Source: Bisporella sp. PMI_857
Taxonomy: Eukaryota > Ascomycota > Leotiomycetes > Helotiales > Helotiaceae
Direction of reading: 5' to 3'
Length of the DNA stretch: 64,000 bases
NCBI GenBank assembly: GCA_021307315.1
Contig: JAJSPD010000020.1
Location: forward strand, 186,001 to 250,000
Under the pieces are notes generated by a model. That model was not told the DNA's origin. It did not search any database and saw only the letters and a program-made list of their open reading frames with translations. Position numbers and translations under genes: made by a program. Below are positions 34,571 through 46,549 of this stretch, piece by piece (the stretch's first letter is position 1; every line of letters starts with the position of its first letter).

Positions 34571-35767
34571 ATGTCGGAAGACGAGAGGTACCGGACTTCG
34601 ACCCAATTCCGTGCTTGGTCTTTCACGCCAGCCTCTCTACTTGCTCAACGCATTCAAACAAACGAGAATGCTGCACTCCGGGTCCGCGCTGCTGTACAAC
34701 GCATTCGAGAAGCACGAGCTCGTTCTACCGATTCCCATGATGCTGAGAAAGAGGCGGCAAATGTCACAATACCGGACGGAGAGATAGACTGCTTGACAGT
34801 TGAAGAAGAGCTGAAGCTGGTAACATTCTATTGCAGGCAGGCTCTTGAATTGGGAGATTTTTTAAAGGTCGCTACCGATGTCAAGGTAATGCATAAAATT
34901 TTCTCTTCTTCTTAAGGTCTTCCATTTGCCGTGTTCGTTTGACTGATATGTATATAGGCCACGGCTGTTCAATATATAAAACGCTTTTATATCAGCAACT
35001 CTGTCATGACTTACAACCCCGCAGACGTCCTCAAAACCGCGCTATTCTTCTCAACCAAGACCGAGAACCACTATATTTCTATTGCCGATTTTGCAAAAAG
35101 GCTACCAAACACAAAAGAGGCTGACGTTCTAGCACTTGAATTTCTCTTAACGCAGGGTCTTCGTTTCATGTTCGACGTTCGACATCCTTTCCGGGCATTA
35201 GAAGGAGCGGTTATGGAAATGCTAGCCGTGGCAAAGCGTGAATTTCCTTTCTTACCAGGGGGAGCTAGGCCTGCTGCCAAACCTGACAGGTTGGAGCAGA
35301 GGGTCATGGAAGCACATGGGAAAGCAAGGGAATACCTCAAGATATCCGCCTTGCTTACGGATGTCTATTTTCACTTCACGCCTTCCCAGATCATGATGGC
35401 ATCTCTTCTGATCGTAGACTCCAAGCTCCTTGAATGGTATATTGACTCAAAACTCCCTTCAACTATGGATCAAGGGTCAATGAGAATGAAAGTACTGAGC
35501 ACAATTGGCCAATGCGCGGATTTACTGAAGTCTGTAAATCCGTTTCGGTCTAAGGACGAAGCAGATTTAGAAAGGAAGCATATCAAGCCATTAGGAAAGA
35601 AGTTAAACAAATGTCGAAATCCCGAGAAAATGGATATCCAAGGATTGCAGCGTGCTAAGAGAGAAGGTGAAGATGGCTTGGATGAGAAAGTCATCAAGAA
35701 GAGAAAGTTGGAACGGGAGCAGAGTGCCAAGGAAGGCGAGGATCTATTTGGGCCAAAGCTCAAGTGA
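34571..35767 (+). CDS. ccl1: Cyclin H (Ccl1/Mcs2-like), TFIIH-CAK subunit
   Basis: Two exons: 34571-34885 and 34958-35767, 374 aa. The start (MSEDERYRTSTQFRAWSFTP) with SLLAQRI is typical of cyclin H. The cyclin box follows: LTVEEELKLVTFYCRQALEL, then KATAVQYIKRFYISNSVMTY, then DVLKTALFFSTKTENHYISI. A second cyclin fold (HFTPSQIMMASLLIVDSKLL) and a charged C-terminal tail (KVIKKRKLEREQ) complete it. With a Kin28/Mcs6-type kinase and Tfb3/Mat1, cyclin H forms the CDK-activating kinase of TFIIH, which phosphorylates the RNA polymerase II C-terminal domain. The 72-nt intron has a GACTGAT branch site. Confidence 0.93.
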
Positions 35768-36797
35768 TGTGTAGGTTGGGATGGGAAAGTCAATTTAGCA
35801 TGGCGTCTGGGAACTTTGCATATAGTGGCGTTATCCAATTAATATGACGTTGCTTCAAGCGAGCAATTGCCTTTGTTTGTTCATGAAGGCATTCCTCGCG
35901 CCTTTGTCTCCATATTCAATCTACCTTCCTGCTTGCGTAAGTAATTACAGAAATGAGGCAGATACAGTTTGAAAACCCTGGAGTGCATGAAGAACTGCCC
36001 CTCGGCGCAGAATGCACAGCCAAGAGGTTGTTGCAGTATTCTCGATCTTGTCTTACAAACAATATACCGTAGTAATACGAGTATTTGCCGAAGTTATGTG
36101 GAATGTCGAAGCCGATACCTACCACGTAGAACCAAAGTCGCCAGTTGCAGATGTAACAATTGAGAGTCCATAAAATCACCTTTCTTCTAATAGTCCTAAG
36201 ACAAATGTATGCCTAGCTCTCACATATTCGACTATATTAATATCACTCTGATAAGACGGTTCTTGCCCTTCAGTGGAAAAAGTCCCAGAACTTTAACCCT
36301 TCAGGATACGTAGCTACCTTTCAGCAATTCTTTGAGCAACATGTCCCTACAAGGTAATAACTACTCGAGCCAGAACTTTGGTTAGATGGCGACACAGCTA
36401 GGCAGCCTCTTCTTCTGCCATTGCAACCTTGATATTCACCTCTCGATAAAATACAAGGACGGGTCGGTGACCACACAAAACAGGTGGAAAGCCACACTTC
36501 GTACCTCCGCACTTCGCCATCTTAACGAAACCAAACATTCTCCCAAGCAGCCATTCCTAATAAGAGCCATTAATACTTATCAACCTGAAGGTACCTCATC
36601 CTTCGTCACTTCATTACAACTGGGACGAGACAGACGGTTATACACGCAGATGGTTTACCTAGATGCACCTCTCCAATACCGATATTTTAGTTGAGTACTA
36701 ATATCACCATTTTAAAGCACACTTAGGCTCAGCTTTTCCAAAACTTCAAGGCACAACGAGACAATCATACACTAATCAATCCCCTCGAGACAGCAAG
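35768..36797. other. Intergenic, about 1 kb
   Basis: An open frame of 102 codons with a true ATG at 36386 has no recognisable domain and no support from neighbours. The rest is AT-rich spacer. Confidence 0.4.
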
Positions 36798-39700
36798 ATG
36801 ACAACGCCTCGAACTCCGAAGTCAACCATCAAACCTCCAATCACTCCAAAAACCAAGACTTCTGTCTCCTTAAAGACACGTCAAGCACCAAAGACAGCCG
36901 GTGTAATTAAGACACCATCCAGATCCGAGAGGTCCGGCTCCTATTACACACCTCAAATAGAGTATCGCATGAGAATCACCAAGACTCCCGTGCCTGCTGC
37001 AAGATGCTTTAATTTTGGGACAGAGATTCCATCTAGTTTGAACTCTAATGACTTGAATTCCAAACCTAGTGATTCTCAACCCATTAGTCATGCTGCAGTA
37101 GAAGGCAGTTTGGCAGATGACCAAAGCCCAATGGAAGCCATCGATCTCCCCCATGCCTCGAATATGCCAGCAGCGACTCCTCAGGCTGCTTGCATAAGCA
37201 AGCCTTCAAAACCTCCTACCAACCGTAAAGGTCTCCAAAGCATTTTCGAGGTAGGACCAACTCTTCAAACTCTTCGTAGCATCAACACAAGCGACCATTC
37301 TACGCCTACAACACTCCGCAGTCGTCACCTTAGCTTGGCTGAGATGATGGATGCCTCTCAGGATTTGTCCATTTCAGCCACTACTCCAAATAGTCCTCGA
37401 GCTGTCCATGAGACCACTGCTAGCAAGATATCTGCATCTGCAGATGAAGGCCAACTATCTATCAGTGAAACACAGCCTAGTGAGGTCAACACTAACAATA
37501 TAGCACCTGATCCAACAAGGCCGCAAGCTATAAGAGAAGCTCATCTGAGCAAGGTGTCTACAATAGTTGAGAATATCCAGGAATCTATTCAAGAAATATC
37601 ATTCCCTTACCTACCGAAGACATCAAAACACAATCATGAAACGTCTCTCACTGGTGTAGCTACTGCTATAGTCGATAAGCCTGAGTCTGGCCATGAAACT
37701 CAATTATTTACCAAAGATATTGATGTTGGTTCAGCCACAAATGAATCAAACCCTGTATTCGATGCAATTTCAGGTAGCCCTGGAATTGGATCTAGCACAG
37801 TCAGAACTTCCGTGACTCCTGATAAAGATTCAAGTATTGATATGGACAAAACGCCTTTTTTAGAATCAACGATAGCATCTCAAAAGCCAAGGAATAAGGT
37901 ATCCATCGAAGCTATTACACCTCAACGTATTAGTCCCCCAGGCTCTGTCATAGGCTCCGTCATAGACTCTCTATCACCTATCGATCTCTTAGACCCAAAC
38001 GAGAATTTTTTTCAACCAGCAGAACAGCTCAATCCTCCAACCGTGAGGGCGACTTGTAGCAAACAAGGAAAGGAAATTCACGAGAGCGTAGATCTAGGAG
38101 TAGTAGAAATGGTAGAAGGAACACAGAAGAAGCCGCCCACAGCTCAACTTGGTACGTCGTACTTCTCATACCCTTTAAGCGAACTGTAGATTGTGTGATA
38201 GAAATTTCCATAGGATTATGCACTAACAATTCATTAGTAGTAGTCATTCCAAAATCACTTCAGAACACTCCCCCAATGAAAAATGTGAGCCTAGGCACCA
38301 AGAAGAAACCTAATACGCGAGTATCAAGCTTCAACAATGAGAGAGATAATGAAATTCAGGTAGTTTCGTCAAATAAACGTGGCAGGAAAGCACCAGAACA
38401 AAGAGTTGATGACGATGCCTTTGGAAATGAATATAAGCCGCTGAAGAAACGAAGCAGGCACGTTTCAGCGCTCAATGTTCAAGACGGTGACTCCGAGTAT
38501 GAAGACGCACCATCCAAGAAACGTGGTATGCAAACTATCAAGAACAAAAGAGAGACAGCAAATCTTAAATCTTCAACTCAGCAAATCAAGCCTCGAGCTG
38601 GAAGACGTACTAACAGTAGGATTCTTCATTTTAATATATTAGCCAGCTACTAATCATATCTAGGCCGAACCCAGGCAAACAAACCCTCAACAACAACTGC
38701 TACAATATCTAGTAGCCGACAGGTTGTCATTGATCTTGAGAAAGACAATTATATTCGACCCATCAAGAGGGGCCGCGAATCCAGCGTAGTAACTAAGAAG
38801 TTGACTCGCAGAACGGGTGGCTTTCCTCGCTTCAATGAAGGCGCCGTCTATATTTGTCTTACACAATCTCATCGTAAATATACTTACATCCTAGAGTTAG
38901 AAGTCCTCTCACAGCTATCGCCATGGTTTGCGCATACAATTGAGAATCCGGTCGAAGAAGCTGATGACATATTGGCGGCCCATTTCCGTAAAGAGACGGC
39001 TCTCGATGTACGATACGAGCTAGTATATAGCGAAGAGGCTCAATTCTGGATTTTGGGTCGTACGGCAGGTGTCTTTCTTTCTTTCAGCCATTCAATGAGT
39101 TCATCTCTCTCCGGCCGTGAATAGCTGATCTAATTACTTCCCTATAGTCGTTCACTGAGCCACTTTCTAACGGCGTAGCTGAGCAAAAACAACATAACCC
39201 AATGCTCTCGCCTTTCTTCTACTCTCACAATGCAGAGCATAGATTGTGTAAACTTTCTCAAATAGTTTTCATCGTCGATCCTGAATCATATATTAGTCAA
39301 CGGCCTAAACCCATCCTTAATTCATCGTTCCAGATCAAGGTGGATGACTATATCATGACAGAAAGCAGCGAAGTCCCTCAAAACGCCAATCTCATCAAGG
39401 AAGAAAAAGGAGCTATTTTTATAGAGAAGGAAGTATGTATTTTCTCCCCTAAGGAGCAGATACCTATGTTTTGCTATAAAGTAAGAATTACAGAATAGTT
39501 TCATTATTCTAACATATTGATAGGCGCCAGTACGCGGAATTAGGATCAAAATTGATGATGAGAATTCTTCCCAAGCTTCAGAGTATCTTCTAGACGTACC
39601 GCTTGGTGGCTCTAGCTCAAGGGCATCTATGCAAGAGAGCATAAATGAGAAACGGGATGACCGAGTTGCTGCTGGACGAATGGAGTGTCTCCTTCGAAAG

Positions 39701-40564
39701 ACTAGTGCAGGTGTTCCAGTCGAGATTTGCGAAGCATACAACAATCTGTTTCTGATGTTCTACAACATGGATCCGGAACTCGACATGGAGTCCATCGACA
39801 TTGCTCTTCGCCAGGCTCAACTATTAACCAAAGCCGCATATGCGCTCGATTGCTTAGGGCTTGTCCTTGGACCTGTTACAGAGCACCTTTATAGCTTTGG
39901 ACGGAAGATGTATGAAGCTATCCTCAGGGATCCCCCAGTTTGGCTTAGTTTCTCCATGTTACTGGGTTCTGCTCTTATCTTCAAAGAGGCCATCATTCAT
40001 ATGGTCGGACAGTATCCCAATTGGCCATGGACATCAGTTAAGGAAACTGATCTCTGTGAGGAAGTTCGTGAACTCATCAGAAAAAAGGCCGACCATCTCG
40101 CATATATCAAGAGAAGAGTTGATACCGCCCTTTCAGGTAATACAATTGCCATTGACGGACAGCAGATTAACACTACCTCCTTGTCTTCATCGAACTTCAA
40201 CACTTGGGTGGTTGTGACATACTGGCGAGACTGGCTCAACCAATCCCTGTCTCGGGCAAACGACTATCGGAGAGACAGCACCCCTGATCGTGGAACCTAT
40301 CGACTGTTGGCTAAGGGAGGATATGCTTACTTGAAGCTTCCTTTCGTGTTTGAGGCGTTGAGTTCGTGCTTGCGCAATGGTTCTTTAAACAAGCGAGAAG
40401 TAGCCCTTGACCTCATGCTCCTAAAAAACTATGCAGCGGAGCAGGTGCAGCCACTGTGCGTCAACAATAGTGTGCTAAGCATTGAAGAGCATGGAATTGC
40501 ATACTTCACCTGCACAGAAGTCGCGAACGATGAGCTGCCATGGAACAGATATGAGACCACTTGA
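36798..40564 (+). CDS. Large fungal protein with a BTB-like domain
   Basis: Five exons: 36798-38151, 38238-38615, 38664-39070, 39148-39432 and 39524-40564, about 1,154 aa. The first 600 residues are Ser/Thr/Pro-rich and disordered, starting with Thr-Pro-Lys repeats (MTTPRTPKSTIKPPITPK) and containing basic stretches (KKRSRH, KKRG). A BTB/POZ-like segment follows (EGAVYICLTQSHRKYTYILE, then LSQLSPWFAHTIENP). A large helical C-terminal region (YNMDPELDMESIDIALRQAQ, DPPVWLSFSMLLGSALIFKE) resembles uncharacterised fungal proteins of the same layout. The join at 39070/39148 is uncertain: only a weak GT-CTTT donor keeps the frame, because the better-placed GTs are in the wrong phase and lead to a TGA. 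Function unknown, perhaps nuclear. Confidence 0.7.
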
Positions 40565-41526
40565 TCTTATTCAAGGCAGGTTCTTGACCTCGGGGCGGCG
40601 CTACCTGGTTGGCACTGGTACATCGATACTGGCGTGTCAATTGAATGGCATACACTTACGAGCCATCTCACCAAGCTTTTTTAACTGGCGGTTTTTTCTT
40701 CTTCTTTACAAAATATTTTTTCATGGGAGCTTCATGGGTAGCACTATCACTTAATACGCCTCATCCTTCGTATATTTTCTACTGGCATGCACCGCATCAT
40801 TCAAGGACCAGAGGTTAGTAAACTGCGCCTCAGGTCTGTTCTTTGGGTGCGATCTGCAGTATTTCATGCTTTCATGGTCCTTGCAATTCAAAACTATACT
40901 CAATAGCATTAATATCATAACATAACTTTCGAGACACAAGATTCTTGAACTAAGGTGAGGACTACACATAGTATGAAAGCGAAGACACTCGGCTCGTGCT
41001 TGCTTAAAATTGCCATGCTCTCCTCTCCTTTCCAACAGCGGCACTGCACTGCCTATACCTGTCTCCCACGACCCCAGCCCCTCGCATCCTCTTCAACATC
41101 GAACCATCATCACAATAACGATGGCACGCCTCTAAGTTCGCTGAAGTTGCAAATCTCATTGATATTTAACTTTCCATGGGGTCGCGCGCCGCAAAAAGAA
41201 AGCCATAAACGCACAAGGAATACCAGTTGCCACAGTCAGCATGGCGGTCCGGCTATCTTACCCACTCATCATTGTGTCCTGTGTTGCCGCTGCACTCTGC
41301 AGAACTCAGGGGCTTTAGCGAGCCGAAGAATAAATGATCAATGTGACGTTTCTGGCACGGCTGTCAATCTTTCATATTTATATTAAACGCTCAAATACTC
41401 TTATCCGCCAGTAATCTGCAAAATTTAAGGACGTATTTCTCTTCATATTCAAGCGCTGTACGGACTTCATCCGTAATGGGAGTGTCTATTCTATCATAAT
41501 GCATCGTGCTCTCATGTCTCATATGA
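40565..41526. other. Convergent 3' region, no gene seen
   Basis: About 960 bp between two convergent stops. The frames present are short and low in coding character. Confidence 0.45.
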
Positions 41527-42678
41527 TCATAACCTTATAGCAGTCTTCTCTCCCCAATCCACCCACCTCCGCACTACTTCGTCAACCGCTTTCACAGCAT
41601 TTCTGCTCGCCTCAACCTCGAACCATTCCCTATGTTCCTTCCCACACGTAGCACACTTGCCACTGTCTTGCGACCTCTGGCTAGCTAACTCAATATGTAT
41701 TAGCCTCTCAACTTTATGCGCATTCGGTACTTTCCTCGGCGTCCTCGGTAGTTGGTTGATACTTGTCAAAGATAGGCTGGGGTGGTAGGGATAGTAGCGT
41801 ACGAGGGAGAGGTTGTATCCACATTGACGTGTCCATTGATTCAGACGCCGCTGCACATTCTGAGCCCTGCCAATTTTGAGAAGAATAGTTTTCTTGTTCG
41901 AGTTTGAGGGTGTGGCTGCGAACGTGTTAAGCACATCGGAAGCTCGGCGGTGTCCATGCTGTGGTCGTGAGGGGGGTGTTAAAAGTGCCGGCGCAGCTTC
42001 TGATGGCGGTTCTGCTGGGGCATCTTCCGAGGTCAGCCAGAACATGTAAATATAGCCCTCATCATCATATTGGGAAACTGGTTTGGCTAGCTCGGCGAGG
42101 AGGAGAGATGTTATTTGTGGTGAGAGGGTAGTTGGGATATAGGAGAGCAATTCACTGGTCTGAGAGGAAGGATCTCGTATTATTGGTGGTCGTGATGCTG
42201 TTGGTCGTTGGGCGGGCACCTTCGCTGGTCTTGGTGCCCGAGGTTTCTCATCTGCTTCTCCTATGCAGCATAGAATCTCGAGAGTGCTACGTGGTTTCCG
42301 CCGCTTTTGACGTGCTGGTGGTGGATGGCTTTGTGTTGGTGCAGGTTGTTTCTCTGACTCCCTCCTCCGCCTTTGCTTTCTCTGCTCAACCTCCAAGAGA
42401 CCCAGCCGCTCAGTCAATGTGTCTATACTGGTCCGTTCTTTGATCGTAGACTTTTGTAGCCCTTGTGGTGAAGCGGCAACTGCTTGATCTTTATGCTGCC
42501 AACAAAACCCTAGGCTCGCCGCCTCACTCGGTGTCGCGCCAGGCGAGGACTGAGGAGATTTGGAGATTGGTCTTCTGCAAGGACGTCCATTCGAGGTGAG
42601 ACCACGACATGTGGCAGCTGGGTTCTTTGAGTCTGAGCGAGGCAGCAGTGATTCGGGAGTATGTGGTATGAAGGGCAT
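41527..42678 (-). CDS. T5orf172 / DUF1766 (Mug113-like) protein
   Basis: Single exon, 383 aa, ATG start. The N-terminus has a Cys/His motif (CRGLTSNGRPCRR, CWQH) often found in this family. A Pro/Arg-rich linker leads to the T5orf172 domain: YIYMFWLTSED, KIGRAQNVQRRLNQWTRQCG, HKVERLIHIELASQ, and C-x2-C-x3-H with EWFEV. T5orf172 belongs to the GIY-YIG nuclease superfamily; the fission-yeast member Mug113 is up-regulated in meiosis. Whether this protein cuts DNA is unknown. The domain is complete and the length is ordinary for fungal members. Confidence 0.85.
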   Translation of the reverse strand: MPFIPHTPESLLPRSDSKNPAATCRGLTSNGRPCRRPISKSPQSSPGATPSEAASLGFCWQHKDQAVAASPQGLQKSTIKERTSIDTLTERLGLLEVEQRKQRRRRESEKQPAPTQSHPPPARQKRRKPRSTLEILCCIGEADEKPRAPRPAKVPAQRPTASRPPIIRDPSSQTSELLSYIPTTLSPQITSLLLAELAKPVSQYDDEGYIYMFWLTSEDAPAEPPSEAAPALLTPPSRPQHGHRRASDVLNTFAATPSNSNKKTILLKIGRAQNVQRRLNQWTRQCGYNLSLVRYYPYHPSLSLTSINQLPRTPRKVPNAHKVERLIHIELASQRSQDSGKCATCGKEHREWFEVEASRNAVKAVDEVVRRWVDWGEKTAIRL

Positions 42679-43208
42679 GCTGTGTTAGTTGGATAGCAGA
42701 AAGGATAGCAGAAAGGATAGCAAAAGTTAGGATATACGATCATGCCCCCGAGAGGAGGCAATGACTGTTGGAGGGCAAACCCCTCATCATGAATCACTGG
42801 AACCGTGTTGTCGATGAAGGGAGGCTGGGTGTGGCTGGGGGAACCCGACCCATTTTTGGTTTAGCGAGGGGTTCTCATCTACATCTCCAACGAGGTTTGC
42901 CCTGACTTTGCACAGCAAAAAAAGTATGCATGATCAGATAAACAAGTTTATCTTCATTCACATATACGAAGCTTGTACAAATATGCTCATTTTTTAGAAG
43001 TTTAACAAGCACCTTTTGATTCGAACCCAACTTCTAATATCCGGCGTTAACTTTAGAGGGAAGAGAGCCCACCTATCGGTTATTGTTTGTAATATTACTG
43101 CTAGGAAAAACCATCAACAAATTTCGGGCATCAACCCAACTTGATATGAAGTTGAACCAAAAAAAAAATCGAAAACAAAGGTATAATGATTGACTTTAAC
43201 AATCTTTC
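42679..43208. other. Spacer between the T5orf172 gene and tRNA-Ala
   Basis: About 530 bp without a coding frame. It starts with three near-identical copies of AGGATAGCA (42702-42722) just upstream of the T5orf172 start codon, so within its likely leader. Confidence 0.45.
43159..43168 (-). terminator. T-run downstream of tRNA-Ala
   Basis: Ten adenines on the plus strand give a T10 run on the minus strand, 41 bases after the 3' end of the tRNA. RNA polymerase III terminates at such T-runs, and none occurs nearer. Confidence 0.5.
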
Positions 43209-43280
43209 TGGACTCGCGGGGAATCGAACCCCGGACCACTCCCATGCTAAGGGAGTATTATACCACTAAACCACAAGCCC
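43209..43280 (-). tRNA. tRNA-Ala (anticodon AGC)
   Basis: On the minus strand the sequence folds as a full cloverleaf without an intron. The acceptor stem pairs GGGCTTG with CGAGTCC, with two G-U pairs. The D-arm contains TGGTTTAGTGGTA (box A). The anticodon stem is CTCCC/GGGAG around TTAGCAT, giving anticodon AGC. The T-arm reads CGGGGTTCGATTCCCCG (box B). CCA is not encoded, as usual in eukaryotes. Confidence 0.95.
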
Positions 43281-43387
43281 GATGCTTTTTTGTTGGTGGG
43301 CATGCCTAATTTAAGTCATGAATTGGCTTAATTTATTCGGTCGGCTTCTGCGCAGGGGTAGTCTGAATTAATCGATTATGATAAATC

Positions 43388-43455
43388 CCCACCCTGTTAG
43401 GTCGCGGACCTACTTCCCTGCTAAGGCAGTATTACTTCCCATACACCACATTGCG
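43388..43455 (-). pseudogene. Degenerate tRNA-Ala copy
   Basis: About 110 bp beyond the intact tRNA-Ala lies a diverged copy in the same orientation. It shares CGGACC, the anticodon-arm core TGCTAAGG, AGTATTA and ACCACA in the same order and spacing. Its anticodon loop still reads AGC, but the T-arm no longer pairs and the acceptor stem is lost. Confidence 0.65.
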
Positions 43456-43629
43456 TACCTTGAAATAATAGAAATCACCGTTGCATTATACCATCATAAC
43501 AAAGCCTACTTTAAAGCTTCCCCTTAGAACGAATACCCTTACTGCATGACTCTGACCACGATACCTGGAAATTCTTAAAGTGTTATTGATGAAAAGCAAG
43601 ACACGATGAAGGAGATACCAAGCCGGGTC

Positions 43630-43991
43630 TTTTTCTCTTGTTTTCAAAATGCAAAGAGGCAGAATGTGAAGGTCCCCGAGATAGGATACTGGCTCTTTGT
43701 AGTCTTGCTCGCCCTTGCTGCAAGGAGTCTAATCTGATAGACTATTCTCTATTGTTGGTTGAAGTACTGGCGAATTTCATTACTCATCAAATTACCAGCC
43801 ACATCACCTTACAAGATCCGGTAGTATCGGGTTGTCAGACTAAGATAATGGGTGAATGTTGGAAGGCTAGCCAAGATCTGGCCCAGCACTCCCTCTTTGG
43901 ACGTCCAAGCTATTTTTCACAGATTTACTTCAGACCTAAAAGTGACATCCGACCAAGAAATATTGCACCATCAGCAATGGCCTGGGATTGA
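43630..43991 (+). pseudogene. Probable relic of a HET-type protein gene
   Basis: An open frame of 117 codons, 43638-43991, contains KCKEAECEGPRDRILALCSL, then DYSLLLVEVLANF. The pattern C-x-G/D-PRDRI-ALxSLA followed by DYS and a hydrophobic helix is typical of the region after the HET domain. There is no HET domain upstream and stops follow, so this is at most a fragment. Confidence 0.45.
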
Positions 43992-45645
43992 ATTTCCTGG
44001 TGAAGCACGCTCCTCGGAACTTTATACATGGCGCATCTGAGTTAATATGTACGGGGCAAATATGCTATGTAGGTGATACAGGGCTCGGGACATGCCTAGC
44101 CAGCTTGATGCTCAATATCGACTTCTCTAGAAATTTCCGCTAGATATGTTCTTGGGTTGAAATTATATACCATTACATGTCCCCTTCAAGCCATTGAGTG
44201 AAGACCGTGGCTTTGGAGTTATTGATATAACTTTCCAAGTCCGCCTGGAAAGATTTATATTGACAGGTTATTCCTCGCTCAAGGAATCAAAGACTTGGGT
44301 ACATCGGGATTCGTTCAAAGTAAGGGTATGAGGGCTCTTCAAGCGATCTCAATCGCCACTAAAAGCGCCTGTTTAAACAATCATATTCTAATTGCTAACG
44401 AAGAAAATGGCTGGTCATGTTTTCACCTGCAACAACTAAGCTATGAGGCCTTATCATTCAATTCCCTGGCACTGGTATTCTGGCCAACTATAACAGAGAA
44501 CCGAAAGGTAGAGTCAGAAACGATTCGAGTGGAAATACTACTATTGAGCGGCCCGGAACCTTTATTGCAAGCGGCAGGCAGTCCCAGCCGTGCAAGAAGC
44601 CTGGCAAGCTTGAATACTGAATATCATGAAGTGGTACTCAGGCTTCAACTTCACGACCTTCAAGTGCTGACCGGAGCTTCAAAGACCCGGATATACTGGA
44701 TATCAACTGTATATATATGGCTACGGGAGCTAACCTAAGTCGAAAATACGCATGGTATGGGGAGTGGACTGTTAAAGGCAAAAGCGACCAAAGGGTATTT
44801 CTTAGACTGTTGACTACCGCTTCATGCTATATAGAGCAAGGCTTCTCGAAAACAACACTCTTGATTGTAGTACATAAAGTGGCATTGCAATTCCAACATG
44901 TATTTGTCAGGTGGTATTGTCAATGATTTGAGGCTAATTTCCAAATAAAAGGAATAAAAAAAAAAGGATGATGAAGTGAGAAGATGTTGATGCGAGAATG
45001 CTGCTATAAATAAACATGTTCAGCCAGAAAAGCTTAACAGATCTAGATGTGGATGTTTTCGATATCAATGTGGTTCCAGCGTGGAAAATCCCCATCATGT
45101 GAAATCTTGGCCCGCATCAGCCGCTGAGATGCTTCGCCTCACGCCGAGCTCTCGCGGCAACCACCAACCAGCTAGACTGGTGAGCACAGCCTTCACAGCC
45201 TTGTGGGGAGTAAGCTTCAGAGCATTGATCTGACGTCGATCATGATGGCCGCTACGCAGAATCTTTGGGCGAACCAAGAGCGCCTTGTCCCCGCAGCAAT
45301 TGTGAGAGGCAAACCTGTTGCACGTTTTGCCGCCAGGAGAACAACATGCTAGAACATACGGTGTCAAGCTAGGGCAGTGGCAGAAGCTCTACCCGAGCTG
45401 AAACATACAGTCAGTGTCTCTTCCAGTCGTGGAGGGTACTATGCGCCAGAGAGCCTTGCCAATAGCATTGGAATGAATTGTCTGACATGCAAGAGCTTAA
45501 GGTAAAATGAGGGGAAGCAAATGTATATAAGTTGGGCTTGCCACCCTTTGCTCTCTCTACCCACGTATATACCTACCTTAGTATACCTGACCACAAGCCA
45601 ACCTACACCACACCTACAACTCCCATAACAGCATACATATTCGAA
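43992..45645. other. Gene-poor stretch
   Basis: About 1.65 kb. A 147-codon frame (44295-44738) opens with TTG rather than ATG and matches no family I know; it may be relic of the same gene as the fragment just upstream. The last about 150 bp are the promoter and CA-rich leader of the next gene. Confidence 0.4.
45524..45531 (+). promoter_or_regulatory. Probable TATA box of the LURP-one-like gene
   Basis: TATATAAG lies 115 bp upstream of the ATG at 45646. A pyrimidine-rich and then CA-rich leader follows, as in well-expressed fungal genes. Confidence 0.45.
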
Positions 45646-46299
45646 ATGGCTCAAGTCAACCTTCCACCTGTTCAGCCCCACCTAGGCATCAACGCTGCCT
45701 TCTGCGTCCCCCACCAGACGGTCCTGAAGATGCAAGAAAAGGTATGGTCCCTCTCCGGCGACACCTTCCACATCACAGATCAGGCGGGCGTGGAAGTGGT
45801 ACAATGCCGTGGAACCACCCTCAGCCTGTCGGATCGCAAGCAATTCCTCGACGCGCGAGGCCAGCCCCTATTCGCTCTGCGGACCAAACTGCTGGCTCTG
45901 CACAAGACATATTATGGCGAGACGCAAGATGGAACTACATTATTTACCGTGAAAGCAAAGTTCTCTAGTATGTGCAAGATCCAGTTCGCCATTCAGGAAA
46001 CTAGTAACTAACAGAAAGTAGTCGGTAAGGCTAAGATGAACGCAACATTCACGAATCTTGCGTCGGATAAAAAGGAAATCGAACTCTGCATTCGTGGAGA
46101 TTGGTTTGACAAGTCGGCACAAATCACGATTGGCGAGGGTGGGCCAGTCGTAGCATCTATTAACCGCTCGGTCCTGACCGCGGGCCAAATCTTTGGCGGA
46201 CAGCAGACATACTACGTGACTGTGGCACCTGGTGTGGATCTGTCCTTGATGGCTGCGCTGTGCGTCTGTTTGGATGAGAAAGAAAATGAAAAGAAGTGA
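45646..46299 (+). CDS. LURP-one-related (tubby C-terminal-like) protein
   Basis: Two exons: 45646-45967 and 46019-46299, 200 aa. The acceptor used is CAGAAAG before TAGTCGG, which gives AKFSIVGKAKMNATFTN. The fold signature is present throughout: VLKMQEKVWSLSGDTFHITD, LFALRTKLLALHKTYYGE, KEIELCIRGDWFDKSAQITI and GQQTYYVTVAPGVDLSLMAA, ending CVCLDEKENEKK. These proteins share the tubby-like barrel of plant LOR proteins and scramblases. Their fungal role is undefined; membrane-lipid binding is possible. The start ATG follows an A-rich context (CGAA before ATG) and a TATA box. Confidence 0.88.
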
Positions 46300-46549
46300 G
46301 GTAGATGTAAGATTGGTTGGCGCCTGGGAACTGGGAATTCGGATATGGAGCGATGGTAATATATTATGTCTACCTATACCCTTACGTACACCTGAATTTT
46401 ATGAAAGCTTTGGGCTCATGAAACACGCCTCTTTCTCAGTGCAATGCCAGTTATGCTAGAAAGCAAATAGGTATCATACTCCATCCTTTAGCGCCTAAAA
46501 AAAACTCCTCCGAGTAAAGCAAGATATATGCCGCTAGAACGCCTGATCA

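Noticed and set aside
36386..36694. 102-codon plus-strand frame with a true ATG
   Set aside because: No domain, no family likeness and no partner gene; length is within what spacer DNA gives by chance.
44295..44738. 147-codon plus-strand frame
   Set aside because: It opens with TTG, has no family likeness and sits in a relic-rich stretch, so it is not called as a gene.
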